Below are positions 32,300-40,668 of a DNA stretch of 64,000 bases, one piece after another. The stretch is from Streptomyces sp. NP160. Its GTDB lineage: Bacteria > Actinomycetota > Actinomycetes > Actinomycetales > Quadrisphaeraceae. The first letter of the stretch is position 1. Every line of letters starts with the position of its first letter. The DNA is taken from NCBI RefSeq assembly GCF_006335115.1, contig NZ_VDMJ01000002.1, positions 93,765-157,764 of the forward strand, read 5' to 3'. The notes below the pieces were generated by a model that saw nothing but the letters and a program-made list of their open reading frames with translations, had not been told where the DNA came from and did not search any database. Both the position numbers and the translations under genes were made by a program.

Positions 32300-32763
32300 G
32301 CGCCGACGACGCCGCGCCCCGGCCACGGGTGCGGGTGACGATCGAGCACCACGCCCAGGTGACGGGGCCCTTCTTCCACGGCACCCGCGCGGCGCTCGCC
32401 GTCGGCGACGAGCTGGTGCCCGGCCACCGGTCGGCCTTCCGCGAGCGCGCGCTGCGGCACGTCTACTTCACCACCAGGGAGGAGACGGCGGCCTGGGGCG
32501 CTGAGCTGTCGGCCGCGCTCTCGGGCGAGCAGGGCCGCGGGCACGTGTACGTGGTCGAGCCGCTCGGCCCGTTCGAGGACGACCCGAACGTCACCGACAA
32601 GAAGTTCCCGGGCAACCCCACGGAGTCCTACCGCACCCTGCACCCGCTGCGCGTGGTCGGCGAGGTGCAGGACTGGGTGGGCCACTCCCCCGAGGTGGTG
32701 CAGGGCATGCTCGACGGGCTGGCGCGCCTGCGCGAGAACGGCCTGGACGTCATCGAGGACTGA
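32296..32763 (+). CDS. arr: NAD+-rifamycin ADP-ribosyltransferase Arr
   Basis: 155 residues. Matches the Arr family across its length: GPFFHGTRAALAVGDELVPG, HVYFTTREETAAWGAELS, HVYVVEPLGPFEDDPNVTDKKFPGNPTESYRT and VGEVQDWVGHSPEVVQGMLD. Arr transfers ADP-ribose from NAD+ to the C23 hydroxyl of rifamycins and so inactivates them. N-terminus slightly longer than the Mycobacterium enzyme. GTG start overlaps the HTH gene stop, so the two are one operon. Confidence 0.95.
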   Translation: MSADDAAPRPRVRVTIEHHAQVTGPFFHGTRAALAVGDELVPGHRSAFRERALRHVYFTTREETAAWGAELSAALSGEQGRGHVYVVEPLGPFEDDPNVTDKKFPGNPTESYRTLHPLRVVGEVQDWVGHSPEVVQGMLDGLARLRENGLDVIED

Positions 32764-32780
32764 CCCCGAGACTGCCGCGC

Positions 32781-33695
32781 GTGGAGCTGCCCGCAGCACT
32801 GGTCGCCGTCCTGGGGCGGGAGCTGGGGCGCTCGCCGGTGGCGGTGACGGCGGCAGCGGGGGTCTACGCGTCGGAGGTGGCCGGCGTCGTCGTCCTCGAC
32901 GACGGCGAGGAGGTCTTCGTCAAGGCGTCGCGAGACCCGGAGCGCCGCCACGACCACGAGACCGAAGCACGGATCGGCGCGCTGCTGCCCGCCGGGCTCG
33001 CGACCCCGCGGCTGCGCGGGTGGGCGGTCGACGGCGCGTGGGTGGTGCTGTGGTTCGACGCGCTGCACGCGCACCTGGCTGCGCAGCCGTGGACGGCGCA
33101 CAGCGTCGGGGCTGTCGTCGCCGCGATCGAGCGGCGGACGCGGCTGCTGACACCGAGTCCCGTGGCGCCGCTGCGGTCGGTGCGAGGGATGGTCGGGCCG
33201 GCGTTCACCGTGTGGGGCGATCTGGCCGCCGGGCGCGCGCGAGCGCTGGTCGTGGACGACCTCGACGCGTGGAGCCGCGACCACCTCGACGAGCTCGCCT
33301 CGCTGGAGGCGTCCTGGCCGGCGGCGTCCTCGGGTGAGGTGCTCTGCCACTTCGACCCCCGCACCGACAACTACCTCCTCGACGACGACACGGGCGCGGT
33401 GTGGACGATCGACTGGAGCCGGGGGTGCCTGGCCGCACCGTGGGTGGACCTCGTGACGTTCCTCGTCACCGCCAAGGGCGACGGCCACGACGCGGCGGCG
33501 CTCTTCGCCGCCAGTCCGCTGTCCACGGGAGCAGACGACGGCGCTGTCGACGCGCACCTGGCCGTGCTCGCCGGGTACTGGACCGAGGCGGCGTTCCGCG
33601 CCGCGCCGGGCTGGGACCCTGCGCTGCTCGACTACCAACGCCGCTCGCTGGCAGGGTCGGTCTCGTGGCTGCAGGAGCGGTGGGACCGCCGGTGA
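32781..33695 (+). CDS. APH-family phosphotransferase
   Basis: 304 residues. Aminoglycoside phosphotransferase/choline kinase fold: EEVFVKASRDPERRHDHETEARIGALLP (Lys of the nucleotide lobe and the helix-C Glu), catalytic loop LCHFDPRTDNYLL (H-x-D-x4-N) and metal Asp in WTIDWSRG. Substrate not predictable; could be a drug or a normal metabolite. GTG start 17 bases after arr, so probably co-transcribed. Only distantly related to the two APH(6)-like genes in the window. Confidence 0.85.
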   Translation: MELPAALVAVLGRELGRSPVAVTAAAGVYASEVAGVVVLDDGEEVFVKASRDPERRHDHETEARIGALLPAGLATPRLRGWAVDGAWVVLWFDALHAHLAAQPWTAHSVGAVVAAIERRTRLLTPSPVAPLRSVRGMVGPAFTVWGDLAAGRARALVVDDLDAWSRDHLDELASLEASWPAASSGEVLCHFDPRTDNYLLDDDTGAVWTIDWSRGCLAAPWVDLVTFLVTAKGDGHDAAALFAASPLSTGADDGAVDAHLAVLAGYWTEAAFRAAPGWDPALLDYQRRSLAGSVSWLQERWDRR

Positions 33696-33713
33696 GAAGC
33701 CTGTGAGCAGCGG

Positions 33714-34580
33714 GTGAGCAGCACCGTGGAGGTGCTCGGCTCGTCGATGGCCTACCGGGAGGCCGGTCGCGGGCCACGCACCGTGGTGCTGCTGCACGGC
33801 AACCCGACGTCGTCGTGGCTGTGGCGGCACGTGCTCGCCCGTGCCGCCGCGGTCGACACCGGCACCCGGTGGGTCGCGCCGGACCTCATCGGCATGGGCG
33901 CCTCGGCCAAGCCCGACCTCGCGTGGACCTTCGAGGACCACGCGGCGCACCTCGACGCGTTCGTCGAGGCGCTGGGCCTCGACGACGTCGTGCTCGTCGG
34001 CCACGACTGGGGCGTCGCGCTGGCGCTCGACCACCTGCGCCGGCACCGGGACCGGGTCCGGGCGGTGGCCTTCATGGAGGGCCACCTGCGCCCGCTCGCC
34101 GGCTGGGAGGACTTCGACGACGGCGGGCGCGACCTCTTCCAGCAGCTGCGCACCCCCGGCGTCGGCGAGCGGATGGTGCTCGAGGAGGACTTCTTCCTGC
34201 GCACCCTGCTGCCCGCGGCGCTGGTGCGGTCCCTCACCGACGACGAGCTGGCCGCCTACCGCACCCCCTACCCCGACGCAGCCTCGCGCCGGCCGCTCCT
34301 CGCGTGGGCGCGGCATGTCCCTGTCGGTGGCGAGCCCGCCGCCGTGGCGACGGCGATGCGGGCGGCGCTCGAGCACCTGCGGACCAGTCCGGTGCCGAAG
34401 GTGCTCCTGCACGCCGCGCCGGGGGTGCTCGTCACCGACCGGACGGTCGCCTGGTGCCGCGAGCACCTCTCCGGTCTGGACGTCGTCGACGTCGGCGGCC
34501 CGGCGGGGCACTTCCTGCCCGAGGACCGGCCCTGGCAGGTCGCCGAGGCGCTGGTGAGCTGGGCGGCCCAGCTCCCCTGA
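33714..34580 (+). CDS. Haloalkane dehalogenase (HLD-II type)
   Basis: 288 residues. Alpha/beta hydrolase with all dehalogenase residues: HGNPTSSWLWRHV (halide-binding Asn30), nucleophile Asp98 and Trp99 in GHDWGVAL, acid Glu122 in AFMEGHLRP and base His266 in AGHFLPEDRPW. This set is typical of the DhaA/LinB branch, which hydrolyses carbon-halogen bonds to alcohols. GTG start 18 bases after the kinase gene, with GTGAGCAGCGG between; possibly the last gene of the arr operon. Natural substrate unknown. Confidence 0.9.
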   Translation: MSSTVEVLGSSMAYREAGRGPRTVVLLHGNPTSSWLWRHVLARAAAVDTGTRWVAPDLIGMGASAKPDLAWTFEDHAAHLDAFVEALGLDDVVLVGHDWGVALALDHLRRHRDRVRAVAFMEGHLRPLAGWEDFDDGGRDLFQQLRTPGVGERMVLEEDFFLRTLLPAALVRSLTDDELAAYRTPYPDAASRRPLLAWARHVPVGGEPAAVATAMRAALEHLRTSPVPKVLLHAAPGVLVTDRTVAWCREHLSGLDVVDVGGPAGHFLPEDRPWQVAEALVSWAAQLP

Positions 34581-34646
34581 CACCGCATCCCACCGTCCCG
34601 GGCGTCACTCGGCGTCTGCGCGGTCGAGCGACGAGGATGGCCCTTC

Positions 34647-35390
34647 GTGGACGGCATCCCCAGCTACGTGGTCACCGGCGCAGCCGGCGGCGTCGGACGA
34701 GCCATCGCCACCCACCTGGCGCGGCGCGGCCACGTCATCGCCCTCGACCTCGCTGACCGCCTGCCCTGGCACCACGACCGCGTCCACCTGCTCACCGGCG
34801 ACGCCAGCGACCCCGAGGTCGCTGCCCGGGCCGCCGCGCGTGCCGAGCAGCTAGGCCCGCTAGCCGGGTGGGTGAACAACGCCGCCGTCTTTGCCGACGC
34901 CACCCTGGACAGCGCCCCTGTCGAGCAGGTCCTGGGCGCGATCACCGCCAACCTGGCCCTGGCCGTGGCGGGCTGCGCGGCCGCGGTCCGCCACTACTTG
35001 GCGCACCAGCGTGGCGGCGCCATCGTCAACGTCTCCTCGCACCAGGCCCAGCGCCCGGTGCGGGGCGCGCTGCCCTACGCCACCGCCAAGGCTGCCGTCG
35101 AAGGCCTGACCCGCGCGGTGGCCGTCGACCACGGACCGCAGGGCATCCGCACCAACGCCGTCTCCCTCGGCTCGATCACCACTGAGCGGTACCAGGACTA
35201 CCGCGCTGAGCACCCCGGCGTCGACGCGCAGATAGCCGCCCTGCACCCGCTGGGCCGCGTCGGGACGCCGGCTGAGGTGGCTGCCGCGGTCGCGTTCCTG
35301 CTCTCCCCGGAGGCCGGGTTCATCAACGGCGCCGTCCTGCCCGTCGACGGAGGCCGCGCCGTCAACGGACCCGACCCCGAAGCCCTCTGA
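34647..35390 (+). CDS. Short-chain dehydrogenase/reductase (SDR)
   Basis: 247 residues, a classical SDR: nucleotide motif TGAAGGVG (10-17), NNAA at 77-80, catalytic Asn102, Ser130, Tyr144 and Lys148 (YATAK), and AVLPVDGGRAV at the end. The Asp at the end of beta-2 (ALDLAD) favours NAD+. Substrate unknown. GTG start. A few codons are less G/C-rich here (for example CTAGCC, GATAGCC near 34850 and 35230) than in neighbours, a slight hint of different origin. Confidence 0.9.
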   Translation: MDGIPSYVVTGAAGGVGRAIATHLARRGHVIALDLADRLPWHHDRVHLLTGDASDPEVAARAAARAEQLGPLAGWVNNAAVFADATLDSAPVEQVLGAITANLALAVAGCAAAVRHYLAHQRGGAIVNVSSHQAQRPVRGALPYATAKAAVEGLTRAVAVDHGPQGIRTNAVSLGSITTERYQDYRAEHPGVDAQIAALHPLGRVGTPAEVAAAVAFLLSPEAGFINGAVLPVDGGRAVNGPDPEAL

Positions 35391-35537
35391 CCTGCCGTGC
35401 AGCCGCTGACGGACCGGCGACCCCTCGCAGGACGGGGCGGTGCGCCACGACGCGCCGCGGCCGGGCTGCCGGACACCGAGCGGTGGCGGTCGGGTGGCGA
35501 GGCGTCCGGCGCCGGGCGGCCCGACGGGCAGGAAGGG

Positions 35538-36050
35538 TCAGCTCGACGACCTGCGACGGCGGGCCGCCGAGCGCGGCGGCGCGGTCCGCATGTGCTCGCG
35601 CACCGGGCCGAGCAGCTCGGCGAGCGCGCGCACGCCGTCGTCGTCGTCGTCACCGGACAGCGGCGCGAGCAGCAGCTGCTGCACCAGCTCGATGTGCCCG
35701 GGGAAGACAGCGGCGAGGCGCGCGCGCCCGGCGTCGGTCAGCGTGACGGTGGTGCCGCGCTCGTCCTCGGGTGAGGGCGCGCGCGTGACGAGTCCGGCCT
35801 TCTCGAGCAGGTCCGCCTGGTAGGTGAGGCCGCTGCGGCTGTAGACGACGCCGTCGGCGAGCTCGGTCATGCGCTGGCTGCCGTTCGGTGAGTCCCCGAG
35901 GCGCGCGAGCAGCTGGAACTGCACGTAGCTGAGGTCGCCGGCGTCCTTGAGCTGCTGCTCCACGGCGTGCCGCAGGAGGCTCGCGACGTCCATCAGCGCG
36001 AAGTACGCCCCCAGCTGCTGGGCGTCGAGCGAGGGCGGCTTCTGCGGCAC
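35538..36050 (-). CDS. MarR-family transcriptional regulator
   Basis: 170 residues. Winged-helix MarR fold: DLSYVQFQLLARLGDSPNGSQRMTELADGVVYSRSGLTYQADLLEKAGLVTRAPSPEDERG (the recognition helix and the DxRG wing), then ALTDAGRARLAAVFPGH-type C-terminal helix. GTG start. Divergent from a quinone oxidoreductase, with two palindromes between the genes, so it most likely represses that gene and itself and responds to a quinone or aromatic. The 147 bases upstream of its stop (35391-35537) hold no gene. Confidence 0.9.
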   Translation of the reverse strand: MPQKPPSLDAQQLGAYFALMDVASLLRHAVEQQLKDAGDLSYVQFQLLARLGDSPNGSQRMTELADGVVYSRSGLTYQADLLEKAGLVTRAPSPEDERGTTVTLTDAGRARLAAVFPGHIELVQQLLLAPLSGDDDDDGVRALAELLGPVREHMRTAPPRSAARRRRSSS

Positions 36051-36064
36051 GCACCGATCCTACT

Positions 36065-36120
36065 TGCTTCAGATTCGAAGCAGGTCTACTGTCATCGTCA
36101 AGTGCTTCGAATCCGTAGCA
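36065..36120. promoter_or_regulatory. Two MarR operators
   Basis: TGCTTCAGATTCGAAGCA at 36065-36082 (perfect arms) and TGCTTCGAATCCGTAGCA at 36103-36120 (one mismatched pair), centres 38 bases apart, between marR and the quinone reductase gene. A+T-richer than the surroundings. Confidence 0.8.
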
Positions 36121-36149
36121 CATTCTCCTCCTGAGACGAGGGTCGACCC

Positions 36150-37124
36150 ATGAAGGCTGTCCGCTACTCCCAGTTCGGCGACGCCGACGTCCTGCACCTC
36201 GAGGACGTCGCGGTTCCCGTCCCCGCCGCCGGCCAGGTGCGCGTGCGCGTGGCCGCCACCTCCTTCAACCCCGTCGACGCGAGCATCCGCGCCGGTGGCA
36301 TGCAGGGCCCCATCCCCGTGGCGCTCCCCCACACCCCGGGCATCGACGTGGCCGGCACGGTCGACGCCCTGGCTCCCGGCGCCGACCAGGACGACGACGG
36401 CGGGGCCCGCGGCCCCGTGGCCGTCGGGCGCTCCGTCATCGGCTTCCTCCCGATGACCGGCGCGGGCGCGTCGGCCGAGTTCGCCCTCGCCCCGGCCGAC
36501 GCGCTGGTCGCGGCCCCCACCAGCGTCGACCTCGCCGACGCGGCCGCGCTGCCGATCACCGGGCTCACGGCCTGGCAGGCGCTCTTCGAGCACGGCGACC
36601 TCCAGCGCGGGCAGCGGGTGCTCGTCAACGGCGCCGGCGGTGCGGTCGGGCTGTACGCCGTGCAGCTGGCCGTGGCGGCGGGCGCGCACGTCATCGGGGT
36701 CGCCGGACCGCGCAGCGCCGAGAGGGTGCGCGCGGCCGGGGCGCACGTGGTGGTCGACAGGAGCTCGCTCGGGTCTTCCGGCGAGCTGGCCGCGGCGGTC
36801 GGTGGGCCCGTCGACCTGGCGCTCAACCTCGCTCCGGTCGAGCCCCAGCAGCTGACGGTGCTCGTGGGGCTGGTCGGCGACGGGGGACGGCTCGTCAACA
36901 CCACGGTGTGGATGCCCGCGCCCAGCGACGAGGGCCGCGGGGTGCGGGGTGTCGACATGTTCGTCAGGAGCAACGCCGGTCAGCTGGCCGAGCTGGTCCG
37001 CCGGGTGGACGCGGGAGAGCTGCGCATCGCCGTCGCCGAGCGGGTCGGGCTCGCCGACCTGCCGGCACTGCACGCGCGGGCAGCGGCGGGCGAGGTGTCG
37101 GGCAAGGTCGTCGTCGTCCCCTGA
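36150..37124 (+). CDS. NADPH:quinone reductase-like MDR protein
   Basis: 324 residues. Zinc-free medium-chain reductase: MKAVRYSQFGDADVLHLEDV, SFNPVDASIRAGGM, the nucleotide motif VLVNGAGGAVGLYAVQLA near 165 and the end LPALHARAAAGEVSGKVVVVP. No catalytic zinc Cys. Such enzymes reduce quinones or enones with NADPH. ATG with a CCTCCTGAGACGAGGG leader. Divergent from marR, which carries operators in the gap; the pair forms a likely quinone-stress module. Confidence 0.9.
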   Translation: MKAVRYSQFGDADVLHLEDVAVPVPAAGQVRVRVAATSFNPVDASIRAGGMQGPIPVALPHTPGIDVAGTVDALAPGADQDDDGGARGPVAVGRSVIGFLPMTGAGASAEFALAPADALVAAPTSVDLADAAALPITGLTAWQALFEHGDLQRGQRVLVNGAGGAVGLYAVQLAVAAGAHVIGVAGPRSAERVRAAGAHVVVDRSSLGSSGELAAAVGGPVDLALNLAPVEPQQLTVLVGLVGDGGRLVNTTVWMPAPSDEGRGVRGVDMFVRSNAGQLAELVRRVDAGELRIAVAERVGLADLPALHARAAAGEVSGKVVVVP

Positions 37125-37150
37125 GCCCGGTGGGCACTGCCAGCTCAGGG

Positions 37151-37202
37151 CGGACCGTCAGGTCGTGGAGGCCGGATCCGGCCTCGACGACCTGACAGTC
37201 CG
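37151..37202. terminator. 52-base near-perfect palindrome between convergent genes
   Basis: Arms from CGGAC through GTCAGGTCGT and GAGGCCG meet at a central GATC; only two base pairs fail over 26. It lies 26 bases after the quinone reductase stop, facing the convergent dehydrogenase, and is likely a bidirectional terminator. Confidence 0.75.
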
Positions 37203-37226
37203 GGGAGACCTGACACTGCGAGGCGG

Positions 37227-37254
37227 CCGACTGCCCATGATCACGGGCGGTCGG
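37227..37254. terminator. Second hairpin in the same convergent gap
   Basis: CCGACTGCCC (37227-37236) with GGGCGGTCGG (37245-37254), 9 of 10 bp, eight-base loop. Ends seven bases before the stop of the minus-strand dehydrogenase. Confidence 0.55.
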
Positions 37255-37261
37255 GGTGGGG

Positions 37262-38269
37262 TCAGGGGCGGACGTGGACCTTCGGGCCGGGTCCCGCACC
37301 GCGCGGGCGGTGACCGGCCAGGACGTCGAGCACGTCCTCAAGCCCCACCGTCGCCGCCACGAGGGGGCGCGGGTCGACGGCGCCCGAGGCGTACGCGGCG
37401 ACGGTCTCCTCCAGCCCCGGGGAGGCCGACAGCACGCCGACCGCCGTGACGTCCGCGAGCAGCAGCTCGCGGGTGTCGAGCCGCGTGGGCTCGTGCGCGA
37501 TGCCGATGAAGACCAGCCGTCCACCGGGCTCCACGAGCGACAGCGCGAGCCCGGGCGCGTCCGTCCCGGTGGAGCAGTCGACGACGGCGTCGAACGGCAG
37601 CTCCGGCAGCTCCTCGCGCGTCCACACGGCCCCGGCGCCGAGCCCGCGGGCGAACTCCAGCGGCGCACCCGGCAGCCCGAGCACGTGGACCTCCGCGCCG
37701 GCCGCGCGCAGGAAGAGGGCCACGAGGCACCCGATGGTGCCGGGCCCGATGACCAGCGCACGGTCACCGGGTCCGACGCCCGCGGCCTGCGCCGCCCGCA
37801 GGGCGTTGCCGCCGGGCTCGACGAGCGCGCCGAGCACCGGGTCCACCGCGTCCGGGAGCGCGTGCAGGGAGCTCGCCGGCACCGCGATCTGCTCGGCCAG
37901 CGCTCCGTCCCGGCCGCCGCGGATGCCCACCTCCTGGCGCTGCTCGCACACGTGCTGGTGGCCGCGCAGGCAGCGCCGGCAGGTGCCGCACCCGAGCATG
38001 GTGTCCCCCATGACGCGCCGACCGAGCCACGCCTCGTCGACACCGCGGCCGACCGACGCCACCGTGCCGCACCACTCGTGGCCGAGCACCACGGGGTAGG
38101 TCGCGTGACCGGTCTTGAGGTACGTCATCTCGCCGGTGGAGAACTCGACGTCGGTGCCGCAGACGCCGGCCCGCTCGACGTCGACCACCACCTCACCCGG
38201 TCCGGCTACCGGCGCGGGGAGGTCCTGCACGCCGCCCTCGCCGGGACCGGTCAGCACGAACGCGCGCAC
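37262..38269 (-). CDS. Zinc-dependent alcohol/polyol dehydrogenase (MDR)
   Basis: 335 residues from the GTG at 38269 (GGGGGTG upstream). Catalytic zinc ligands Cys37 and His64-Glu65 (VLGHEWCGTV), structural zinc cysteines 94, 97, 100 and 108, and an NAD site VIGPGTIGCLVALFL near 165. Family members oxidise sugar alcohols, sugars or threonine. Divergent from an IlvD/Edd-type sugar-acid dehydratase 73 bases away; together they suggest oxidation of a sugar or lactone followed by dehydration. No sugar can be named. Confidence 0.88.
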   Translation of the reverse strand: MRAFVLTGPGEGGVQDLPAPVAGPGEVVVDVERAGVCGTDVEFSTGEMTYLKTGHATYPVVLGHEWCGTVASVGRGVDEAWLGRRVMGDTMLGCGTCRRCLRGHQHVCEQRQEVGIRGGRDGALAEQIAVPASSLHALPDAVDPVLGALVEPGGNALRAAQAAGVGPGDRALVIGPGTIGCLVALFLRAAGAEVHVLGLPGAPLEFARGLGAGAVWTREELPELPFDAVVDCSTGTDAPGLALSLVEPGGRLVFIGIAHEPTRLDTRELLLADVTAVGVLSASPGLEETVAAYASGAVDPRPLVAATVGLEDVLDVLAGHRPRGAGPGPKVHVRP

Positions 38270-38342
38270 GCGCGCACCCCCGTCGTCGTCGTCACACCGA
38301 GCAGTAGAGCATCGTGGGCGGGGACGACAGGAGGGGCTCGAC

Positions 38343-40055
38343 GTGGAGCTCAGGAGTTCGCACTGGTACGCGGGCACGGACCGCAACGCCTCCATCCACC
38401 GGGCGTGGATGCGCCGCGGCGTGCCGGGCTCGGCCTTCGAGGGGCGCCCGCAGATCGCCATCGCCAACACCGCCTCCGACCTCACGCCGTGCAACCGGCA
38501 CCTGAGCGAGGTGGCGCAGTCGGTGCGCGACGGCGTCTACGAGGCCGGTGGCATCCCGCTGGAGATGCCCGTGGTCTCCCTCGGCGAGACCAACGTCCGG
38601 CCCACCGCCATGCTCTGGCGGAACATGGCCGCGATGGCCACCGAGGAGCTGCTCCGGGCCAACCCGGTCGACGGCGTCGTGCTGCTCGGCGGCTGCGACA
38701 AGACCGTCCCCGCGCTGCTCATGGCCGCGGCCAGCGTGGACCTGCCGGCCGTCGTCGTCCCCGGCGGGCCGATGCTCACCAGCACCTTCCGCGGGCAGCC
38801 GCTCGGCTGCGGCACCGACACCTGGCGCCTGTCCGAGGAGGTCCGCGCCGGCACGATGAGCCAGGCGGCCTTCCTCGACTCCGAGCGCGCGATGATCCGC
38901 AGCCGCGGCCACTGCAACACCATGGGCACCGCCTCGACGATGGGGCTGCTCGCCGAGGCGCTCGGGACGACCGTGCCCGGCACGGCCGGCACCCCAGCCC
39001 CCGACAGCCGCCTGCTGGAGGCCGCGCACACCACCGGCGTGCTCGCCGTCGAGCTGGTCGAGACCGGCCGCCGTCCCAGCGCGCTGCTGACCCGGGCGTC
39101 CTTCCACAACGCGGTGGTGGCGCTCGCGGCGATCGGCGGGTCGACCAACGCCGTCGTCCACCTGCTGGCCATCGCGGGGCGGCTCGGGGTGGAGCTCACC
39201 CTGGACGACGTCGACGCGATCGGGTCCCGCGTGCCCGCCCTGGTGGACCTGCAGCCCGCAGGACGGTTCCTCATGGAGGACCTGCACCGCGCGGGCGGCT
39301 TCCTCGCGGTGCTCCGGGAGGTGGAGGACCTGCTCGACCCGACAGCCCTGACGGTGCTGGGCACACGGCTGGTCGAGCACCTGGGCGAGGCCGAGGTCTT
39401 CGACCGCGAGGTCATCCGCACTCGCTCGGCGCCGCTGCTGGCCGAGGGCGGCATCGCGGTGCTGCGCGGCAACCTCGCCCCCGACGGCGCGATCATCAAG
39501 CCCGCCGCCGCCTCACCGCACCTGCTGCGCCACCGCGGGCGGGCCGTGGTGTTCGACTCCATCGAGGACTTCCGGGCGCGGGTGGACGACCCGGACCTCG
39601 AGGTGGACGCCGACTCGGTCATGGTGCTGCGCGGGTGCGGCCCGAAGGGCTACCCGGGCATGCCCGAGGTCGCGAACATGCCGCTGCCCACGAAGCTGCT
39701 CGAGCAGGGCGTGCGCGACGTGGTCCGCATCTGCGACGGGCGCATGAGCGGCACCGCGTACGGGACGGTGGTGCTGCACGTGGCGCCGGAGGCCGCCGCA
39801 GGCGGCCCGCTGGCCCGGGTGCGCACCGGTGACTGGGTGGAGCTGGACGTCGCAGAGCGCCGCCTGCACCTCGACGTCGACGACGACGAGCTCGCGCAGC
39901 GCGCCCCGAGCCCGGCCAGCGCGGCGGCGTACGCGGCACCGCGGCGCGGGTGGGAGCGGCTCTACGTCGAGCACGTGCAGCAGGCCGACACCGGCGCCGA
40001 CCTCGACTTCCTCGTCGGGTCCAGCGGACCGGACGTCAGCCGGGAGTCGCACTGA
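38343..40055 (+). CDS. IlvD/Edd-family sugar-acid dehydratase
   Basis: 570 residues. Iron-sulfur dehydratase with cysteines 50 (LTPCNRH), 118 (GGCDKTVPA) and 191 (GHCNTMGTAS), the APLLAEGGIAVLRGNLAPDGAIIKP region and CDGRMSGTAYGTVVLHVAPEAAAGGPL. The start ELRSSHWYAGTDRNASIHRAWMRRG and the overall length resemble the pentonate (L-arabinonate/D-xylonate) dehydratases and not IlvD of branched-chain synthesis. GTG at 38343 with AGGAGGGG nine bases upstream. Its last 20 bases overlap the convergent lipoprotein gene. Pathway assignment is inference. Confidence 0.88.
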   Translation: MELRSSHWYAGTDRNASIHRAWMRRGVPGSAFEGRPQIAIANTASDLTPCNRHLSEVAQSVRDGVYEAGGIPLEMPVVSLGETNVRPTAMLWRNMAAMATEELLRANPVDGVVLLGGCDKTVPALLMAAASVDLPAVVVPGGPMLTSTFRGQPLGCGTDTWRLSEEVRAGTMSQAAFLDSERAMIRSRGHCNTMGTASTMGLLAEALGTTVPGTAGTPAPDSRLLEAAHTTGVLAVELVETGRRPSALLTRASFHNAVVALAAIGGSTNAVVHLLAIAGRLGVELTLDDVDAIGSRVPALVDLQPAGRFLMEDLHRAGGFLAVLREVEDLLDPTALTVLGTRLVEHLGEAEVFDREVIRTRSAPLLAEGGIAVLRGNLAPDGAIIKPAAASPHLLRHRGRAVVFDSIEDFRARVDDPDLEVDADSVMVLRGCGPKGYPGMPEVANMPLPTKLLEQGVRDVVRICDGRMSGTAYGTVVLHVAPEAAAGGPLARVRTGDWVELDVAERRLHLDVDDDELAQRAPSPASAAAYAAPRRGWERLYVEHVQQADTGADLDFLVGSSGPDVSRESH

Positions 40056-40563
40056 CGGCCGGCTCGGTCACCTCGATGCTGATCAGCGCCGACCCGCGCC
40101 TGCCGTCGAAGCACCGGGGCGCCGCGGCGCGCCACTCCGCGTCCTGGGGGGTCCCGTCGCCGGCTCCGTAGCCGCCGGAGAACGTGGCGTCTCCCACCCG
40201 GAGCGTCACGCCGTCGGGCGTGACCACGCTGCTGCCGTCGAGCCCGGGCTGCGTCCCGCGCGGCAGCAGGAGGACGTAGGTGGCGTCGTGGTCGGCGAAC
40301 CCCCAGCACCCGCCGTCGAGGAGCACGAGCCTGCCGGCGTACCCCAGCGTCGACACGGTCTCCGGCGGCTGACCGGCGAGGACGACGACGGACCCGTCCG
40401 ACAGCCTCAGCGACGAAGCGCCCGCCGGCTCAGCGGAGGACGACGACGGAGGCGGCGACCCCACCGAGGTGGGTCCCGCTGGCGCTGGCTGCGCCGCGCT
40501 GCACGCCGCCAGCAGCCCCACGGTGCTCAGCGCCACCACCACACGCTCCGCGACGTGCTGCAC
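40036..40563 (-). CDS. Secreted lipoprotein, unknown function
   Basis: 175 residues. Signal peptide with lipobox LLAAC (Cys near 21), a Ser/Pro-rich stretch (about 30-45), then a small domain with two cysteines (GGCWGFADHD near 85; APRCFDGRRG near 148). No family recognised. GTG at 40563 with GAGGGGGTG upstream. The 3' end overlaps the dehydratase gene on the other strand by 20 bases, so the two transcripts must pair at their ends or terminate inside each other. Confidence 0.72.
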   Translation of the reverse strand: MQHVAERVVVALSTVGLLAACSAAQPAPAGPTSVGSPPPSSSSAEPAGASSLRLSDGSVVVLAGQPPETVSTLGYAGRLVLLDGGCWGFADHDATYVLLLPRGTQPGLDGSSVVTPDGVTLRVGDATFSGGYGAGDGTPQDAEWRAAAPRCFDGRRGSALISIEVTEPAVSATPG

Positions 40564-40668
40564 GCGGGCACCCCCTCGTCGTCGCCGCGGTCCCACCACC
40601 GTCAGACGCCGCCGGTGATCGCCGCGTTGCACCTCCTGCGGGCACGCCCGGCTGGCAGGGTGCCCTCC

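Noticed and set aside
36103-36120. tRNA T-arm-like sequence containing TTCGAATCC
   Set aside because: No acceptor, D or anticodon arms around it; it is a copy of the MarR palindrome.
38343-40055. IlvD of branched-chain amino acid synthesis
   Set aside because: No ilv genes nearby, and the N-terminus and length fit the pentonate dehydratase branch better.
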